This document shows, piece by piece, positions 16,422 to 26,854 of a stretch of 64,000 bases of DNA (positions within the stretch are counted from its first letter, which is position 1; each line of letters starts with the position of its first letter). Both the position numbers and the translations under genes were made by a program. The stretch is from Pedobacter lusitanus (GTDB taxonomy: Bacteria > Bacteroidota > Bacteroidia > Sphingobacteriales > Sphingobacteriaceae): the NCBI RefSeq assembly GCF_040026395.1, contig NZ_CP157278.1:1054001-1118000 (forward strand), read 5' to 3'. A model generated the notes under the pieces. The model did no database searches. It had not been told where the DNA came from and was given only the letters and a program-made list of their open reading frames with translations.

Positions 16422-19400
16422 ATGAATAATACTATTCGATGGCTTCGCTATACAGCAATTTTGTTGTGGATAAGCCTGTTTATCAGTACCGCAAATGCAC
16501 AAACCAGCCAGAAGATTACCTTTGGCGCAACCAATATTACTTTAAAAAAGGCCTTTAACGAGCTCGAAAAGCTAAGTGGCATGACCATTAGCTATAATAA
16601 CAGCCAGTTAGACGATCAGCAAAAGATCAACTTACCTAAAGCAGAAAGAACAGTAGCAGAAACACTCCGTCTGTTACTCCATAATCAGTCTCTGACCATC
16701 AAACAAACAGATGCCCGGAACATCCTGCTTGTCAACAGCATAAAAGGGAAACTGACCGGAAAAATAACCGATCAGAACACTGAACCCATCCCGGGTGTAT
16801 CCGTTAAAATACTGGAAACTGCCCAGACTATCCAGTCTAACAATGACGGGAACTATAGCATAAACCTGGAACCGGGGACTTATACGATTATCACCAAATA
16901 CATATCATTTGAGGATACCCGTACAGAAAAGGTGAAAATCACGGCTAACCATAATACAGTGTTAAACCTGCATTTGCAGGAGTCTACCAACGCGCTGAAC
17001 GAAGTTGTAGTCACTGCATTAGGTATCAAAAGAGAAGAAAAAGCACTGGGCTATTCAACCAAAGTCTTAAAAACAGAACAGCTTACTGACGCTATGTCCA
17101 ACAACTGGACTGATGCCTTATCCGGTAAAGTAGCCGGTTTAAATCTAATCAGATCAAACGGCGGCCCGGCAGGTTCAAACAAAATTATCCTGCGCGGAGA
17201 AAGTAATCTGACCGGAGAAAATGATGCACTGATCGTTGTTGATGGCGTTGTGATCAACCACGGCAGCGGCCGGACAACTGGAAGCGGAAGCTCCGCCTAT
17301 TTACAAAGCGAATCCCCTATTGACTTTGGCAGCGGATTAAACGACATCAATCCTGATGACATAGAAAATGTAACAGTATTAAAAGGTCCGGGAGCCGCTG
17401 CATTATACGGACAGCGAGGTGCAAATGGTGCGATTATTATCACGACTAAATCAGGTAAAAAACGTAATGGCATCGGTGTAACGATCAACTCCAATACTGC
17501 TGTGGAAACCATTTCCCGCTGGCCGGATTATCAGTATGAATACGGACAAGGCAATGACGGAGCCAGTTTCTACTCCTTTGGCGCTACCGAAGATGGTCCG
17601 AGTACCAGAAGCACCAGTTCCGCCTGGGGGCCCAAATTTAACGGACAATCTTTTTTCCAGTATGACCCTATTACCAAAACTGCAGGAACAGTCAGAACAC
17701 CATGGGTACCTTATAAAAATGCAAGAAAAGAGTTCTTTGAAAGTGGCCGCACCTTCACGAACAGCGTAACCCTGGATGGCGGAAATGACAAAACCACCTT
17801 CCGTCTTTCCTTAACCAATGTAGACAACAAGTGGATTATTCCCAATACAGGTTATGGCAGGAATACCGTCGCTTTATCTGCTACTCATAAGGTAAATGAT
17901 AAGCTTCAGGTAGCTACCAAAGTAAACTATACCAACAAATTTAGTGATAACCTGCCCTCTACCGGCTACAACAATCAGTCTATCATGTACTGGAACATGT
18001 TCTGGCTGCCAAGTGCCGATACCGGATGGTTAAAAGACTACTGGGCGCCTGGAAAAGAAAATGTGCTGCAGAGTTATCCGTTTAGCAGCTATCCTGACAA
18101 TCCTTACCTGATTGCCCATGAAATGCTCAACAAATCGAACCGTAATGCATTAACAGGAAACGTACAGGCCACTTATAACTTCTCTAAAAATTTAAGCTTA
18201 ATGGTTCGCAGTGCGCTGGATTTCTCTTATGATGCCCGTTCTCAGCAGCGTCCGTTTGATACCGAGAAGTTCAAAAAAGGTATGTACAGAACACAAAATA
18301 TCTTCTCGCAGGAAATCTCCAACGACTTCTTAATCCGTTATCAAAAAGACATTCACAAAGACATCAAAATCTCTGTTTCTACCGGAGGCAGCATGTTAAG
18401 AAATACTTACAACAAAGATGAGCTCCGTGCAGATTCACTCACCTATCCCGGCATTTACAGTCTGGCTAACAGCGCAGGGGTGTTAACTCCAAAACCTTAC
18501 AGAGGCAAATACGGAATAAACAGTTTTTATGGCGTAGCGACAGCAAGCTACAAGGATTACTTATTTTTAGATATCACCGGCCGTAATGACTGGAACAGTG
18601 TGCTGGCAACAGCAAAATCTACAGATAACGTTTCATTTTTCTACCCTTCAGTAAACCTGAGTGCTATAGTATCCGAAATGTTTAAACTACCCGAATTTAT
18701 TTCTTACGCCAAGGTAAGGACTTCGGTTGCAGGTGTGGGTAGCGGGCAGCAAACGCCATATATTACCTCATTTACCTATGATGTGGCAGACAATTATCCC
18801 GGCGGATTACAAAATCCGACTGTGCTGACCAATACCAACTTAAAACCGCTGTATACGACCAGTTACGAAGTAGGTACAGATCTCCGGTTCTTTAAAAATC
18901 GTCTTGGAGTCAATATCGCTCTGTATAAAAGTGATACCAAAGATCAGATCCTGAAAACAACAGTTGACCGTTCTTCAGGCGTAAGTTATGCTTATGTAAA
19001 CGCCGGAAAAGTACGTAATCAAGGAGTAGAAATAGAATTGAATGGTACCCCGATAGCACAGAAAGACGGATTTAAATGGACAGTTTTCGGAACTTTCACC
19101 GCTAACAGAAACAAAATCATCGCTTTAACAGAAAGTCTGGATAACCTGATTTTACAATCCGGGCCGGCAAGCCGTGGTGCAATTGTAGCTAAAGTTGGCG
19201 GCAGCATGGGCGATCTGTATGGCCGTGGTTATAAAAGATCACCGGACGGACAGATTGTTTACAACAATGGCTATCCGGTAATCCCTGATGATCAGCTTTA
19301 TATTGGTAATACCAATCCTAAATGGAAAGCAAGTTTAGGCAACCAGTTTCATTACAAAAATTTCTCTGCAAGTTTCCTTGTTGATGCACAATATGGTGCA

Positions 19401-19853
19401 GTAGGTTATTCATTAACAGCAGCAGTCTTAGCTGAGCAGGGAAAAACGACAAACACAATCCCGGGCCGGTATAATGGAATTATTGGCAAAGGTGTAGTTC
19501 AGCAGGCAGATGGAAGTTATAGTCCCAATACAGTTATCGCACAAGATATGACCACTTACTATACTACCCATTATGGCAGAGATAATATTGAAGGCAGCAC
19601 CTACTCTACCGATTTCCTGAAACTGCGCGAAGCCAGATTTGACTACACTTTTAAACCTAAAACATTAAGAAGAATTGGTTTACAGCGGGCTACAATTGGT
19701 GTTTATGGCCGTGATCTGATGACGATTACCAAATGGCCGGGCTTTGACCCTGAATTTGGAACACTAAACGATGGCACTATTAACCAGGGTTTTGAACTGG
19801 GCCAGTTCCCTTCTACCCGGACTTTTGGAATCAATTTAACTATAGGCATTTAA
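16422..19853 (+). CDS. SusC/RagA family TonB-linked outer-membrane protein with STN domain
   Basis: This 1143-residue protein has a signal peptide ending STANAQ. An STN domain follows (ITFGATNITLKKAFNELEKL, about 33-100), then CarboxypepD_reg (GKITDQNTEPIPGVSVKI, about 115-195), plug (DDIENVTVLKGPGAAALYGQ) and a large beta-barrel ending RTFGINLTIGI. It is the outer-membrane importer of locus 2, energised by TonB, with the STN domain providing signalling to FecR. SusD begins 4 bp after its stop. Confidence 0.94.
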   Translation: MNNTIRWLRYTAILLWISLFISTANAQTSQKITFGATNITLKKAFNELEKLSGMTISYNNSQLDDQQKINLPKAERTVAETLRLLLHNQSLTIKQTDARNILLVNSIKGKLTGKITDQNTEPIPGVSVKILETAQTIQSNNDGNYSINLEPGTYTIITKYISFEDTRTEKVKITANHNTVLNLHLQESTNALNEVVVTALGIKREEKALGYSTKVLKTEQLTDAMSNNWTDALSGKVAGLNLIRSNGGPAGSNKIILRGESNLTGENDALIVVDGVVINHGSGRTTGSGSSAYLQSESPIDFGSGLNDINPDDIENVTVLKGPGAAALYGQRGANGAIIITTKSGKKRNGIGVTINSNTAVETISRWPDYQYEYGQGNDGASFYSFGATEDGPSTRSTSSAWGPKFNGQSFFQYDPITKTAGTVRTPWVPYKNARKEFFESGRTFTNSVTLDGGNDKTTFRLSLTNVDNKWIIPNTGYGRNTVALSATHKVNDKLQVATKVNYTNKFSDNLPSTGYNNQSIMYWNMFWLPSADTGWLKDYWAPGKENVLQSYPFSSYPDNPYLIAHEMLNKSNRNALTGNVQATYNFSKNLSLMVRSALDFSYDARSQQRPFDTEKFKKGMYRTQNIFSQEISNDFLIRYQKDIHKDIKISVSTGGSMLRNTYNKDELRADSLTYPGIYSLANSAGVLTPKPYRGKYGINSFYGVATASYKDYLFLDITGRNDWNSVLATAKSTDNVSFFYPSVNLSAIVSEMFKLPEFISYAKVRTSVAGVGSGQQTPYITSFTYDVADNYPGGLQNPTVLTNTNLKPLYTTSYEVGTDLRFFKNRLGVNIALYKSDTKDQILKTTVDRSSGVSYAYVNAGKVRNQGVEIELNGTPIAQKDGFKWTVFGTFTANRNKIIALTESLDNLILQSGPASRGAIVAKVGGSMGDLYGRGYKRSPDGQIVYNNGYPVIPDDQLYIGNTNPKWKASLGNQFHYKNFSASFLVDAQYGAVGYSLTAAVLAEQGKTTNTIPGRYNGIIGKGVVQQADGSYSPNTVIAQDMTTYYTTHYGRDNIEGSTYSTDFLKLREARFDYTFKPKTLRRIGLQRATIGVYGRDLMTITKWPGFDPEFGTLNDGTINQGFELGQFPSTRTFGINLTIGI

Positions 19854-19857
19854 AGAA

Positions 19858-21294
19858 ATGAAATTCAAAAATTATACAATCTGTTTGATTTTATGCTTAG
19901 CGATAAGCTCTTGTAAAAAAGGGTTTCAGGAGCTGAACGTAAACCCGAATACCAGCGCAAAGGCTTTACCACAAGCCCTGCTGGCTCCCGCTATTTCAAG
20001 TATTGTCAAAGCAAATATGAGCCGCAGTCAGCGACTCACTAACGAACTGATGCAGGTAACTGTAGATATGGGCGACACTGATGGTAAAATCTTCCGTTAC
20101 GATATCCGTAAATCTGAAGCAGATTATCTGTGGAACAGCTGGTATCTGGAATTATCAAATTTCAATGATATCTATGCCGGAGGTGAACAACTGGGCAGCA
20201 ATAGTTTTAAAGGAATCGCACTGATCTGTCAGGCCTATGTATTTTCCTTACTAACCGATACATATGGTGATATCCCTTATTTCAATGCGACAAAGGCTAA
20301 AGATGGTATTTTCATGCCTGAGTTTGATCGTCAGGAAGTCATCTACCAGGACTTGTTCAAAAAACTGGAAACAGCTAATGAATTATTAAAAACGGGAACA
20401 AATATTCCTTCATCCAGTGACCCCTTATATGGCGGAAATGTGGCTAACTGGCGCAAGTTTGGCAATACACTCTATTTAAGATTATTAATGCGTATTTCGG
20501 CAAAATCTCCTGGCCAGGCTGCTGCGAAGATTAAAGATATCGTAGAGTTGAACAGTGCAAATTACCCGATTATAAACAGCAATGCAGAATCTGCCGCTTT
20601 AAGATGGTCCGGAACGGCACCATACGTTTCTCCTTTTGCCACCTGGCGACCTGCCGACTGGTACACACCCAAACTGGCCGATTTCTTTGTGAATAACCTA
20701 AAGGAATGGGGCGACCCCAGGATAGCCAGATGGGCTACCATTTATAATGGAAAGTATGAAGGTATTCCGAGTGGCTACCCTGTCGGGCAGGCTCCGGAAG
20801 GCAAATCTACCTTACCTGTTGCTCTGCAATCAGAACCTTTACTGGGTAATATTTTAAACTATGCAGAGTTACAGTTTCTTTTGGCCGAAGCCGCAGCCAA
20901 AGGCTGGATTACTGCAGGGACAGCCAAAAGTTATTATGAAAACGGAGTGACCAACGGGATTACCTACTGGGGTTATACCGTTCCCGAAAACTACTTAGCA
21001 GGAGCAGATGTAAAATGGGGAGATAACCTGGCTTTGGAAAATCAGCTGGAACTGATCCACGTGCAGAAATACTACAGTTTGTTTATGACCGGTATGGAGC
21101 AGTGGTTTGAATATCGCAGAACTGGCCATCCGTATTTACCTAAAGGACCGGGTCTGCTGAACAACGGACAAATGCCTTCCCGTTTAAATTACCCTGTTTA
21201 CGTACAATCTACCAATGGTGCAAATTATAGTGCCGCTGTGGCTATCCAGGGCGCAGACGATATCTACACTAAAGTATGGTGGCAAAAACCTTAA
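19858..21294 (+). CDS. SusD/RagB family lipoprotein (SusD-like_2 type)
   Basis: This 478-residue lipoprotein has Cys19 in AISSC followed by KKGFQELNVNPNTSAKALPQ, the start typical of the SusD-like_2 subgroup. Further family marks are FSLLTDTYGDIPYFNA, NYAELQFLLAEAAAKGWI and GMEQWFEYRRTGHPYL. This subgroup usually accompanies loci for unknown or non-starch ligands. It should sit on the SusC encoded immediately upstream. Confidence 0.92.
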   Translation: MKFKNYTICLILCLAISSCKKGFQELNVNPNTSAKALPQALLAPAISSIVKANMSRSQRLTNELMQVTVDMGDTDGKIFRYDIRKSEADYLWNSWYLELSNFNDIYAGGEQLGSNSFKGIALICQAYVFSLLTDTYGDIPYFNATKAKDGIFMPEFDRQEVIYQDLFKKLETANELLKTGTNIPSSSDPLYGGNVANWRKFGNTLYLRLLMRISAKSPGQAAAKIKDIVELNSANYPIINSNAESAALRWSGTAPYVSPFATWRPADWYTPKLADFFVNNLKEWGDPRIARWATIYNGKYEGIPSGYPVGQAPEGKSTLPVALQSEPLLGNILNYAELQFLLAEAAAKGWITAGTAKSYYENGVTNGITYWGYTVPENYLAGADVKWGDNLALENQLELIHVQKYYSLFMTGMEQWFEYRRTGHPYLPKGPGLLNNGQMPSRLNYPVYVQSTNGANYSAAVAIQGADDIYTKVWWQKP

Positions 21295-21307
21295 CCGCTC
21301 AATAATT

Positions 21308-22561
21308 ATGAACAAATATATATTTCAATTGCTAAGTTGCTGGATCTTATTAACCGGGCTGGCCGGATGTAAAAAGCACGATTCAGCTTTAGGTGATCCT
21401 AGTCCTATTATCGCTCTGGAAGATCTGCGTGCCGTTTATCAGGGCAGCGATGTTAGCTTAAACACCAGTAATCTGGCTGGCGCACATCAGATTATAGGTG
21501 TCGTAGTATCAGATGGTTCATCTGGTAACATGCCTGCAGGAACTGTAGCTATGCAGAATAACCGGAGGAATAAAACAAGAGGAATTTTACTGGCGGTAGA
21601 AAATGCAGCTGCACTGCAAACCGGTGATTCCATTGTTGTGGATATTAATGGAACAACCTTAAAAAAAGTGAATGGAAGTCTGCAGGTGACAGGATTAAAT
21701 GCAGCCTCGGTAACCAAAGTTTCCAGCGGAAACAGCAGAAAACCAATTACTGTTACTACTGCATTATTCAAAGCCAAACCAGATGATTATGAAGGAACAC
21801 TGGTAAGAATATTTTCCGGGAGTATCATTCCTGTTCCTGTTGCCGGAGAGTTATATGCAGGAGATAAAAGTCTGTCTGATAATGGCGGCGCAATGATTTT
21901 ACACACAGAAAAAAGCGCTGCTTTTGCGGGTAAAGGTCTGCCTGCCAGCGCAACTTTTACCGGTATTCCGCTGATGTATCAGCCGGAAGGAAAAGGTGAT
22001 GCCGTACCAAGCTTATGGCCCCGGAATATACAGGATATGCTGGATGCCAGCGGGCCAATTTACAACGGTTTCCCTGAAACTTTTGAGTTTCCGGATCAGA
22101 GCTTAAAAGCTTCTTATGCAGCTGCTGTTGCCGCGTTAAAAACAGGCAGCTGGTTACTGGATCAGGCTATTCTGGCCAATACTTCTGGCCGTGACCGTTT
22201 TAATCCTGCTGGTTTCCAGTGTATCAGAATGCAGCAGAACCTTACTGTTCCGGGTTATGTGCAAATGAACTTTAATGTACCTAATGGGGCATCAAAAGTA
22301 TCCCTGCTTTATGGCTCGTATTACAATGATGCCAGCAGTTCATTTGTACTGGAATATTCGAAGGATGACGGGCTGAGCTGGGTACAAACCGGGAAAGTAA
22401 TTAACGATGCATCGGCCGTTGCCAAAACAGCCACATTCTTAATGGATATTACCGGGCCGGTAAGGTTCAGAGTAAAAAAACTGGGCTTAGGAACCACAAA
22501 TAATACTTCAATCAACAACGGAAGACTGAGCATTGAAGATTTTGCCATTTATGCCAATTAA
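21308..22561 (+). CDS. DUF5689 domain lipoprotein
   Basis: The start chosen is the ATG before NKYIFQLLSCWILL, because it gives a proper lipoprotein signal with Cys21 (GLAGC); the open frame extends further upstream into susD. The product is 417 residues. Residues about 35-260 (EDLRAVYQGSDVSLN, IIGVVVSDGSSGNMPAG, GDSIVVDINGTTLKK) match DUF5689, an OB-like domain found after SusD genes. The C-terminal 150 residues look like a jelly-roll or choice-of-anchor domain. Probably a surface-exposed ligand-binding partner of SusD. Confidence 0.85.
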   Translation: MNKYIFQLLSCWILLTGLAGCKKHDSALGDPSPIIALEDLRAVYQGSDVSLNTSNLAGAHQIIGVVVSDGSSGNMPAGTVAMQNNRRNKTRGILLAVENAAALQTGDSIVVDINGTTLKKVNGSLQVTGLNAASVTKVSSGNSRKPITVTTALFKAKPDDYEGTLVRIFSGSIIPVPVAGELYAGDKSLSDNGGAMILHTEKSAAFAGKGLPASATFTGIPLMYQPEGKGDAVPSLWPRNIQDMLDASGPIYNGFPETFEFPDQSLKASYAAAVAALKTGSWLLDQAILANTSGRDRFNPAGFQCIRMQQNLTVPGYVQMNFNVPNGASKVSLLYGSYYNDASSSFVLEYSKDDGLSWVQTGKVINDASAVAKTATFLMDITGPVRFRVKKLGLGTTNNTSINNGRLSIEDFAIYAN

Positions 22562-22569
22562 GATTAAAC

Positions 22570-22585
22570 GTGAGTCAGAACTCAC
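22570..22585. other. Small perfect hairpin before the phosphoesterase gene
   Basis: GTGAGT (22570-22575), loop CAGA, then ACTCAC (22580-22585), 20 bp upstream of the phosphoesterase ATG. There is no T run. It might modulate read-through; this is weak evidence. Confidence 0.25.
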
Positions 22586-22604
22586 TATTTAAAAACATAT
22601 ACAG

Positions 22605-24125
22605 ATGTTAAACAGAAGACATTTTTTAAGAAACTTAGGGCTCTCAGGTACACTGGTTGTAGCACCCGCTGCTTTAATTGAGGCAGCTACCCCACCGCCT
22701 GCCATCAAGCCTACCGACCTGACTACCGTCATTTTAAAAGGAAATATCAGTGCCGGCGGCAACCCGGTTCCGGGAGTTGCGGTAACTGATGGAATCAATA
22801 TCACACTGACAGATAAACGTGGTAATTACGAGTTACTCAGTAATCATACGGCAGACTATGTTTACATCAGTTCACCGGCCGGTTATCAGTTCAATCAAAA
22901 AAGAGGGATTACCTCTTTTTATAAGGCTATTCCAAAAGATCAGACCAGTTTTAAAGCTGATTTTCAATTAGAAAAACTAAACGTATCTGATAAAAAACAT
23001 AACTTTTTAGTCTGGGCAGATCCTCAGATTATTTCTAAAAAGGATGCAGCATTGTTAAAAAGTCAGACTGTTCCGGATGTACAGCAATTAGTTAGTACTT
23101 ATCCAAAAGGGACGCTGTTCCACGGCATTGGTTGCGGCGATCTGGTTTGGGATCATTTTGAACTGATTGCTGATTATAAGGATGCAGTAGCAGAAACAGG
23201 CATTCCGTTTTTCAATTTACCAGGCAACCATGATATGGATCTGGATGCAAGATCTGATGAATTATCAACCCGTACTTTTAAAGACGAATTTGGCCCTGCT
23301 TATTATTCTTATAACAGAGGTGATATTCACTATATATCATTAGATAATGTGTTCTTTTTAGGTGTTGCTAAAAAGTATATTGGCTATCTGACAGAAACAC
23401 AATTACAATGGATAGAGCAGGATTTAAAGACTGTTAAACCAGGAAGCACAGTTGTTCTTTCTGTACATATCCCTACCAATACCGGCTCAGCAAGAAGAAA
23501 TAAACTCAAAGAAGAAGAGTTGGGCGGCGTATTATCAAACAGGGAGCGTTTATATAAATTACTGGAAGGTTATCAGGTGCATATCCTGTCTGGTCATACC
23601 CATATGAATGAAAAATGGGAAGACCGCAACATGATCGAACATGTACACGGAACAGTATGCGGTGCCTGGTGGACAGGCCCCGTCTGCAGCGATGGCTGTC
23701 CTAACGGATATGGTGTTTACGAAGTGGATGGCAGTGAAATCAAATGGTTTTACAAGTCTACCGGAAAAGATAAAAATCATCAGTTGAGGATTTATCCTAA
23801 AGGTTCTTTCCTCCCAGCTGAACAAAACACTGCCCCTGCTAACCCGCAGGAAATTGGTGTCAATGTCTGGAACTGGGATCCTCAATGGAAAGTAGAATAC
23901 TTTGAAGACGGCGTAAACAAAGGAACAATGAAACAGAGAACAGCTATGGATCCGATTGCCTCTAAACTATACGGCGGCCCGCTGGTGCCTAAAAAACATA
24001 AATGGGTTGAACCAACCTTAACAGATCATTTGTTTTTTGCGATACCTGCTGCCGGTACCCGTCAGTTCAGGGTAGTTGTGACAGACCGTTTTGGCTCCAG
24101 CTACACTGAAGAGATTATGCTTTAA
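22605..24125 (+). CDS. Calcineurin-like phosphoesterase with N- and C-terminal accessory domains
   Basis: This 506-residue exported metallophosphoesterase begins MLNRRHFLRNLGLSG, a twin-arginine-like signal. An Ig/CarboxypepD-like N-terminal domain follows (about 40-120). The catalytic core carries WADPQ, GCGDLVWDH, GNHDMD, SVHIP and SGHTHMNE, the metal-ligand blocks of calcineurin-like enzymes. The C-terminal domain (about 370-506) is the type found in Bacteroidota members. It is the last gene of locus 2, suggesting that the imported ligand contains a phosphate mono- or diester. The actual substrate cannot be read from sequence. Confidence 0.9.
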   Translation: MLNRRHFLRNLGLSGTLVVAPAALIEAATPPPAIKPTDLTTVILKGNISAGGNPVPGVAVTDGINITLTDKRGNYELLSNHTADYVYISSPAGYQFNQKRGITSFYKAIPKDQTSFKADFQLEKLNVSDKKHNFLVWADPQIISKKDAALLKSQTVPDVQQLVSTYPKGTLFHGIGCGDLVWDHFELIADYKDAVAETGIPFFNLPGNHDMDLDARSDELSTRTFKDEFGPAYYSYNRGDIHYISLDNVFFLGVAKKYIGYLTETQLQWIEQDLKTVKPGSTVVLSVHIPTNTGSARRNKLKEEELGGVLSNRERLYKLLEGYQVHILSGHTHMNEKWEDRNMIEHVHGTVCGAWWTGPVCSDGCPNGYGVYEVDGSEIKWFYKSTGKDKNHQLRIYPKGSFLPAEQNTAPANPQEIGVNVWNWDPQWKVEYFEDGVNKGTMKQRTAMDPIASKLYGGPLVPKKHKWVEPTLTDHLFFAIPAAGTRQFRVVVTDRFGSSYTEEIML

Positions 24126-24130
24126 TAAAA

Positions 24131-24160
24131 AAAAGGGATTTGAATTATCAAATCCCTTTT
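24131..24160. terminator. Bidirectional rho-independent terminator
   Basis: AAAAGGGATTTG (24131-24142) and CAAATCCCTTTT (24149-24160) form a perfect 12-bp stem with a 6-nt loop. There are A/T runs on both sides, so it can serve the phosphoesterase operon and the convergent receptor gene. Confidence 0.85.
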
Positions 24161-24210
24161 CTCATAAAGCTCTGAGCTATCTTTACAGGCACTCCATTCT
24201 TCCTGTAATA

Positions 24211-26607
24211 TTATCCCCCATTATCAAACTGCATATCCTTCTTCTTTTTAACCACTCCAAAACTATAGCTGAAACCCAGATAAAAGATCCTTGAATTACT
24301 AACCGTTTTAACATGCTGCACCAGATATGGCCCCTGTAAATCTGCTTCTTGTCTTTGTGTTTTAAACAAGTCAGAAACAGTCAGATAAACACTACCCTTT
24401 TTATTCAGCACATCCCGTTTTGCGCCCAGATTCAGAACATAACTAGGCAGATACCTCCCCTGCGGTGTTAACCTTGCCGATTTATAAGTAGAATTAAGTT
24501 GTAATGCCGTTAAAAGCCCCAGACTATAACTTGCATTTAAATTTGCTGTCCAGGTTACCGTAGACTTCTTGTTGCTATATCCCAGATTTGAGGCATCTAT
24601 CTCATTATAAAAAATGTTAGGCGTAAAATTGATCACCAGTTTATCCTGCAGATTCACCCCTATAACAACATCTGCTCCAAACGCTCTGTCATTAGCCAGA
24701 TTCTGCTGACGGGTAACCAGTACAGAGTCATTTAAAGCCTCTGTAATTGCTGTAAACCTGTTCATGGTATATCTGTAATAAATGCCGGGCATTAAACTGA
24801 TTCCGTTCTTTCTCCATTGATAACCTGCTTCAACAGAATTGATAATCTCAGGTAACAGACGGGGATTCCCCACCCTGATATTAGTCGGATCTGCGTATTC
24901 TGCAAATGGATTTAACTCATCAGCTTCCGGTCTTCTTACCCTGCGGCTGTAGTTTAATTGCAGCTCTTTATTTTCCCGCAGTTTATAACTGAAATGTAAA
25001 GTGGGATATACTTTGAAATAATGATTAGGGATGGATTCACCAGTAGTAATCAGCCCGGAATTAACTGCACTGTACTCTCCTCTTAAGCCCAGCATCATGG
25101 TTATTTTTTGAAATGCCTGGGTATAAGTTCCATAAACTGCCTGCACATGCTCATTGTATATAAAATGATTAGTCTTTTGAATATCAGGTATAAACTGCTG
25201 AGTGGTCTGATTAAATGCTTCACCAGAAAAATCCATATCATGTGTATTAAACTGTCCGTCATAACCTGCTTCCAGCTTAATCTGTTCAGACAATGGATTC
25301 TCATAGGATAAAGTTATCTGCCTGGTATCTGCAGTCTGTAAAATCAGTGTATTATCCTTTTGATCTGCTATCGCGGGCACGCTGAAAACATTGGTATAAC
25401 GATTATCCTCAGTCTCCGGAGAATGTGCCAGATTAACCTCTAAACGTATCTTATGCTCTTCTTTACTGAAACCATGTTCAAAATAAAATGCACCGCTTGT
25501 GGACTTTTCCTGTTCAAGATTCTTTCTGAACCGGTCATAAACCTGATTACCGGAAGTACTGGTCACTCTCTTATTGGTCAGATCGTCTTTATATAAATTT
25601 CTCTGATAAAAGTTACCCGATAATCCTAAGCTATTCTTAGGATCAATTGTATAATCAAATCCTAAACTGGCAATCTGAGAAAAAGGTCTTGTTTTAGCCG
25701 TTAAAAAATCACTGTAAGTACTTTGCAAATGCGTCACCTGGTCTGTCTGTAAACGCTGATTCACTGTAGTTCTCAACCTGTCATCCTGCTTTGCGCTATA
25801 GGAGCCAAACAAGTTAAATTTACCCGTATTATAATTCAAAGAGGTACCAGCATTGTAACGCTCCCTGTTCCCCGCATTTCCGGTAACAGTACCATTTAAA
25901 CCACGCTTAACATCCTTCTTCAAAATAATATTAATAATCCCTCCTGTCCCGTCTGGTTTATATTTTGCTGAAGGATTGGTAATGACCTCTATTCTTTCAA
26001 TACTATTTGCCGGCAATTGCTGTAATACCGCCGCGGCATTTTTTCCCATTAAGGGTGATATCTTTCCATTGATCAGAATGGTTACCGCAGAGTTCCTTAA
26101 ACTCACATTTCCGTCTATATCAACCTGCACTAAAGGAACATTTTGAAGAACTTCACTGGCAGACCCTGATTTTGCCATAATATCCTGATCCACATGATAA
26201 ACTTTTTTATCAATTGAATTCACATAGACAGCTTTTTTAGAATTGATGCTGACTTCTTTAAGTGTGCTTTTACTATTATCAAGAGCGATATGCTGTCTGC
26301 TGTTTTTATACTGACTGTTGATCACAAACAAAACGGTTCTGGTATCATCATAACCGATATAACTGGCCTGAATATAATAACTGCCTTCAGGAATTGATTT
26401 AAAAGTATAGGAACCATCAGCTCCTGTTACTTCATGACCTTTAACGGTATGATCAGACTGGCTTTTCAGTACAACATTAACAAATTCCAGAGGCGCTTTG
26501 GATTTAAGATCCGTAACTGTGCCGGATACCGAACCAATAATTTGAGAACGAACCATTAAAGGGAGAGAGAAAAGCAATAAAAAACTGAATACGTAAAGTT
26601 TCTGCAT
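24211..26607 (-). CDS. TonB-dependent receptor-like outer-membrane beta-barrel protein
   Basis: The chosen start (MQKLYVFSFLLLFSLP) gives a normal signal peptide; the frame is open 16 codons further upstream. The product is 798 residues: CarboxypepD_reg domain (SVSGTVTDLKSKAPLEFVNV, about 25-105), plug (VLQNVPLVQVDIDGNVSLRN and AKYKPDGTGGIINIILKK), then an OMP_b-brl_3-type barrel ending FYLGFSYSFGVVKKKK and a short polar tail. This subgroup has no SusD partner. It is monocistronic and convergent with the phosphoesterase operon. The substrate is unknown. Confidence 0.88.
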   Translation of the reverse strand: MQKLYVFSFLLLFSLPLMVRSQIIGSVSGTVTDLKSKAPLEFVNVVLKSQSDHTVKGHEVTGADGSYTFKSIPEGSYYIQASYIGYDDTRTVLFVINSQYKNSRQHIALDNSKSTLKEVSINSKKAVYVNSIDKKVYHVDQDIMAKSGSASEVLQNVPLVQVDIDGNVSLRNSAVTILINGKISPLMGKNAAAVLQQLPANSIERIEVITNPSAKYKPDGTGGIINIILKKDVKRGLNGTVTGNAGNRERYNAGTSLNYNTGKFNLFGSYSAKQDDRLRTTVNQRLQTDQVTHLQSTYSDFLTAKTRPFSQIASLGFDYTIDPKNSLGLSGNFYQRNLYKDDLTNKRVTSTSGNQVYDRFRKNLEQEKSTSGAFYFEHGFSKEEHKIRLEVNLAHSPETEDNRYTNVFSVPAIADQKDNTLILQTADTRQITLSYENPLSEQIKLEAGYDGQFNTHDMDFSGEAFNQTTQQFIPDIQKTNHFIYNEHVQAVYGTYTQAFQKITMMLGLRGEYSAVNSGLITTGESIPNHYFKVYPTLHFSYKLRENKELQLNYSRRVRRPEADELNPFAEYADPTNIRVGNPRLLPEIINSVEAGYQWRKNGISLMPGIYYRYTMNRFTAITEALNDSVLVTRQQNLANDRAFGADVVIGVNLQDKLVINFTPNIFYNEIDASNLGYSNKKSTVTWTANLNASYSLGLLTALQLNSTYKSARLTPQGRYLPSYVLNLGAKRDVLNKKGSVYLTVSDLFKTQRQEADLQGPYLVQHVKTVSNSRIFYLGFSYSFGVVKKKKDMQFDNGG

Positions 26608-26854
26608 ATATGTAATTATAGATGCTGCATAGTTACCATTGAATTCTGGATACAATTTGTAGTTATTTCTGCAACCCGGAAATCAGCTAAAAAAAAATGA
26701 AAATCTCCCAGCCACAACTCCTGTAACAACAGAGAATACCCGCTTCATATTAACCCAATATTATCATTATGTTATTGATTTTCCAGCACTTACACAAAAC
26801 AGAATTCCTTCAGAATTCAACAGCTCTCTTTGTGTAAAATTTAAACACCCCTTT

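Noticed and set aside
21215..21307. Upstream start for the DUF5689 lipoprotein, overlapping susD
   Set aside because: The internal ATG at 21308 gives a proper lipoprotein signal; the longer form would bury it.
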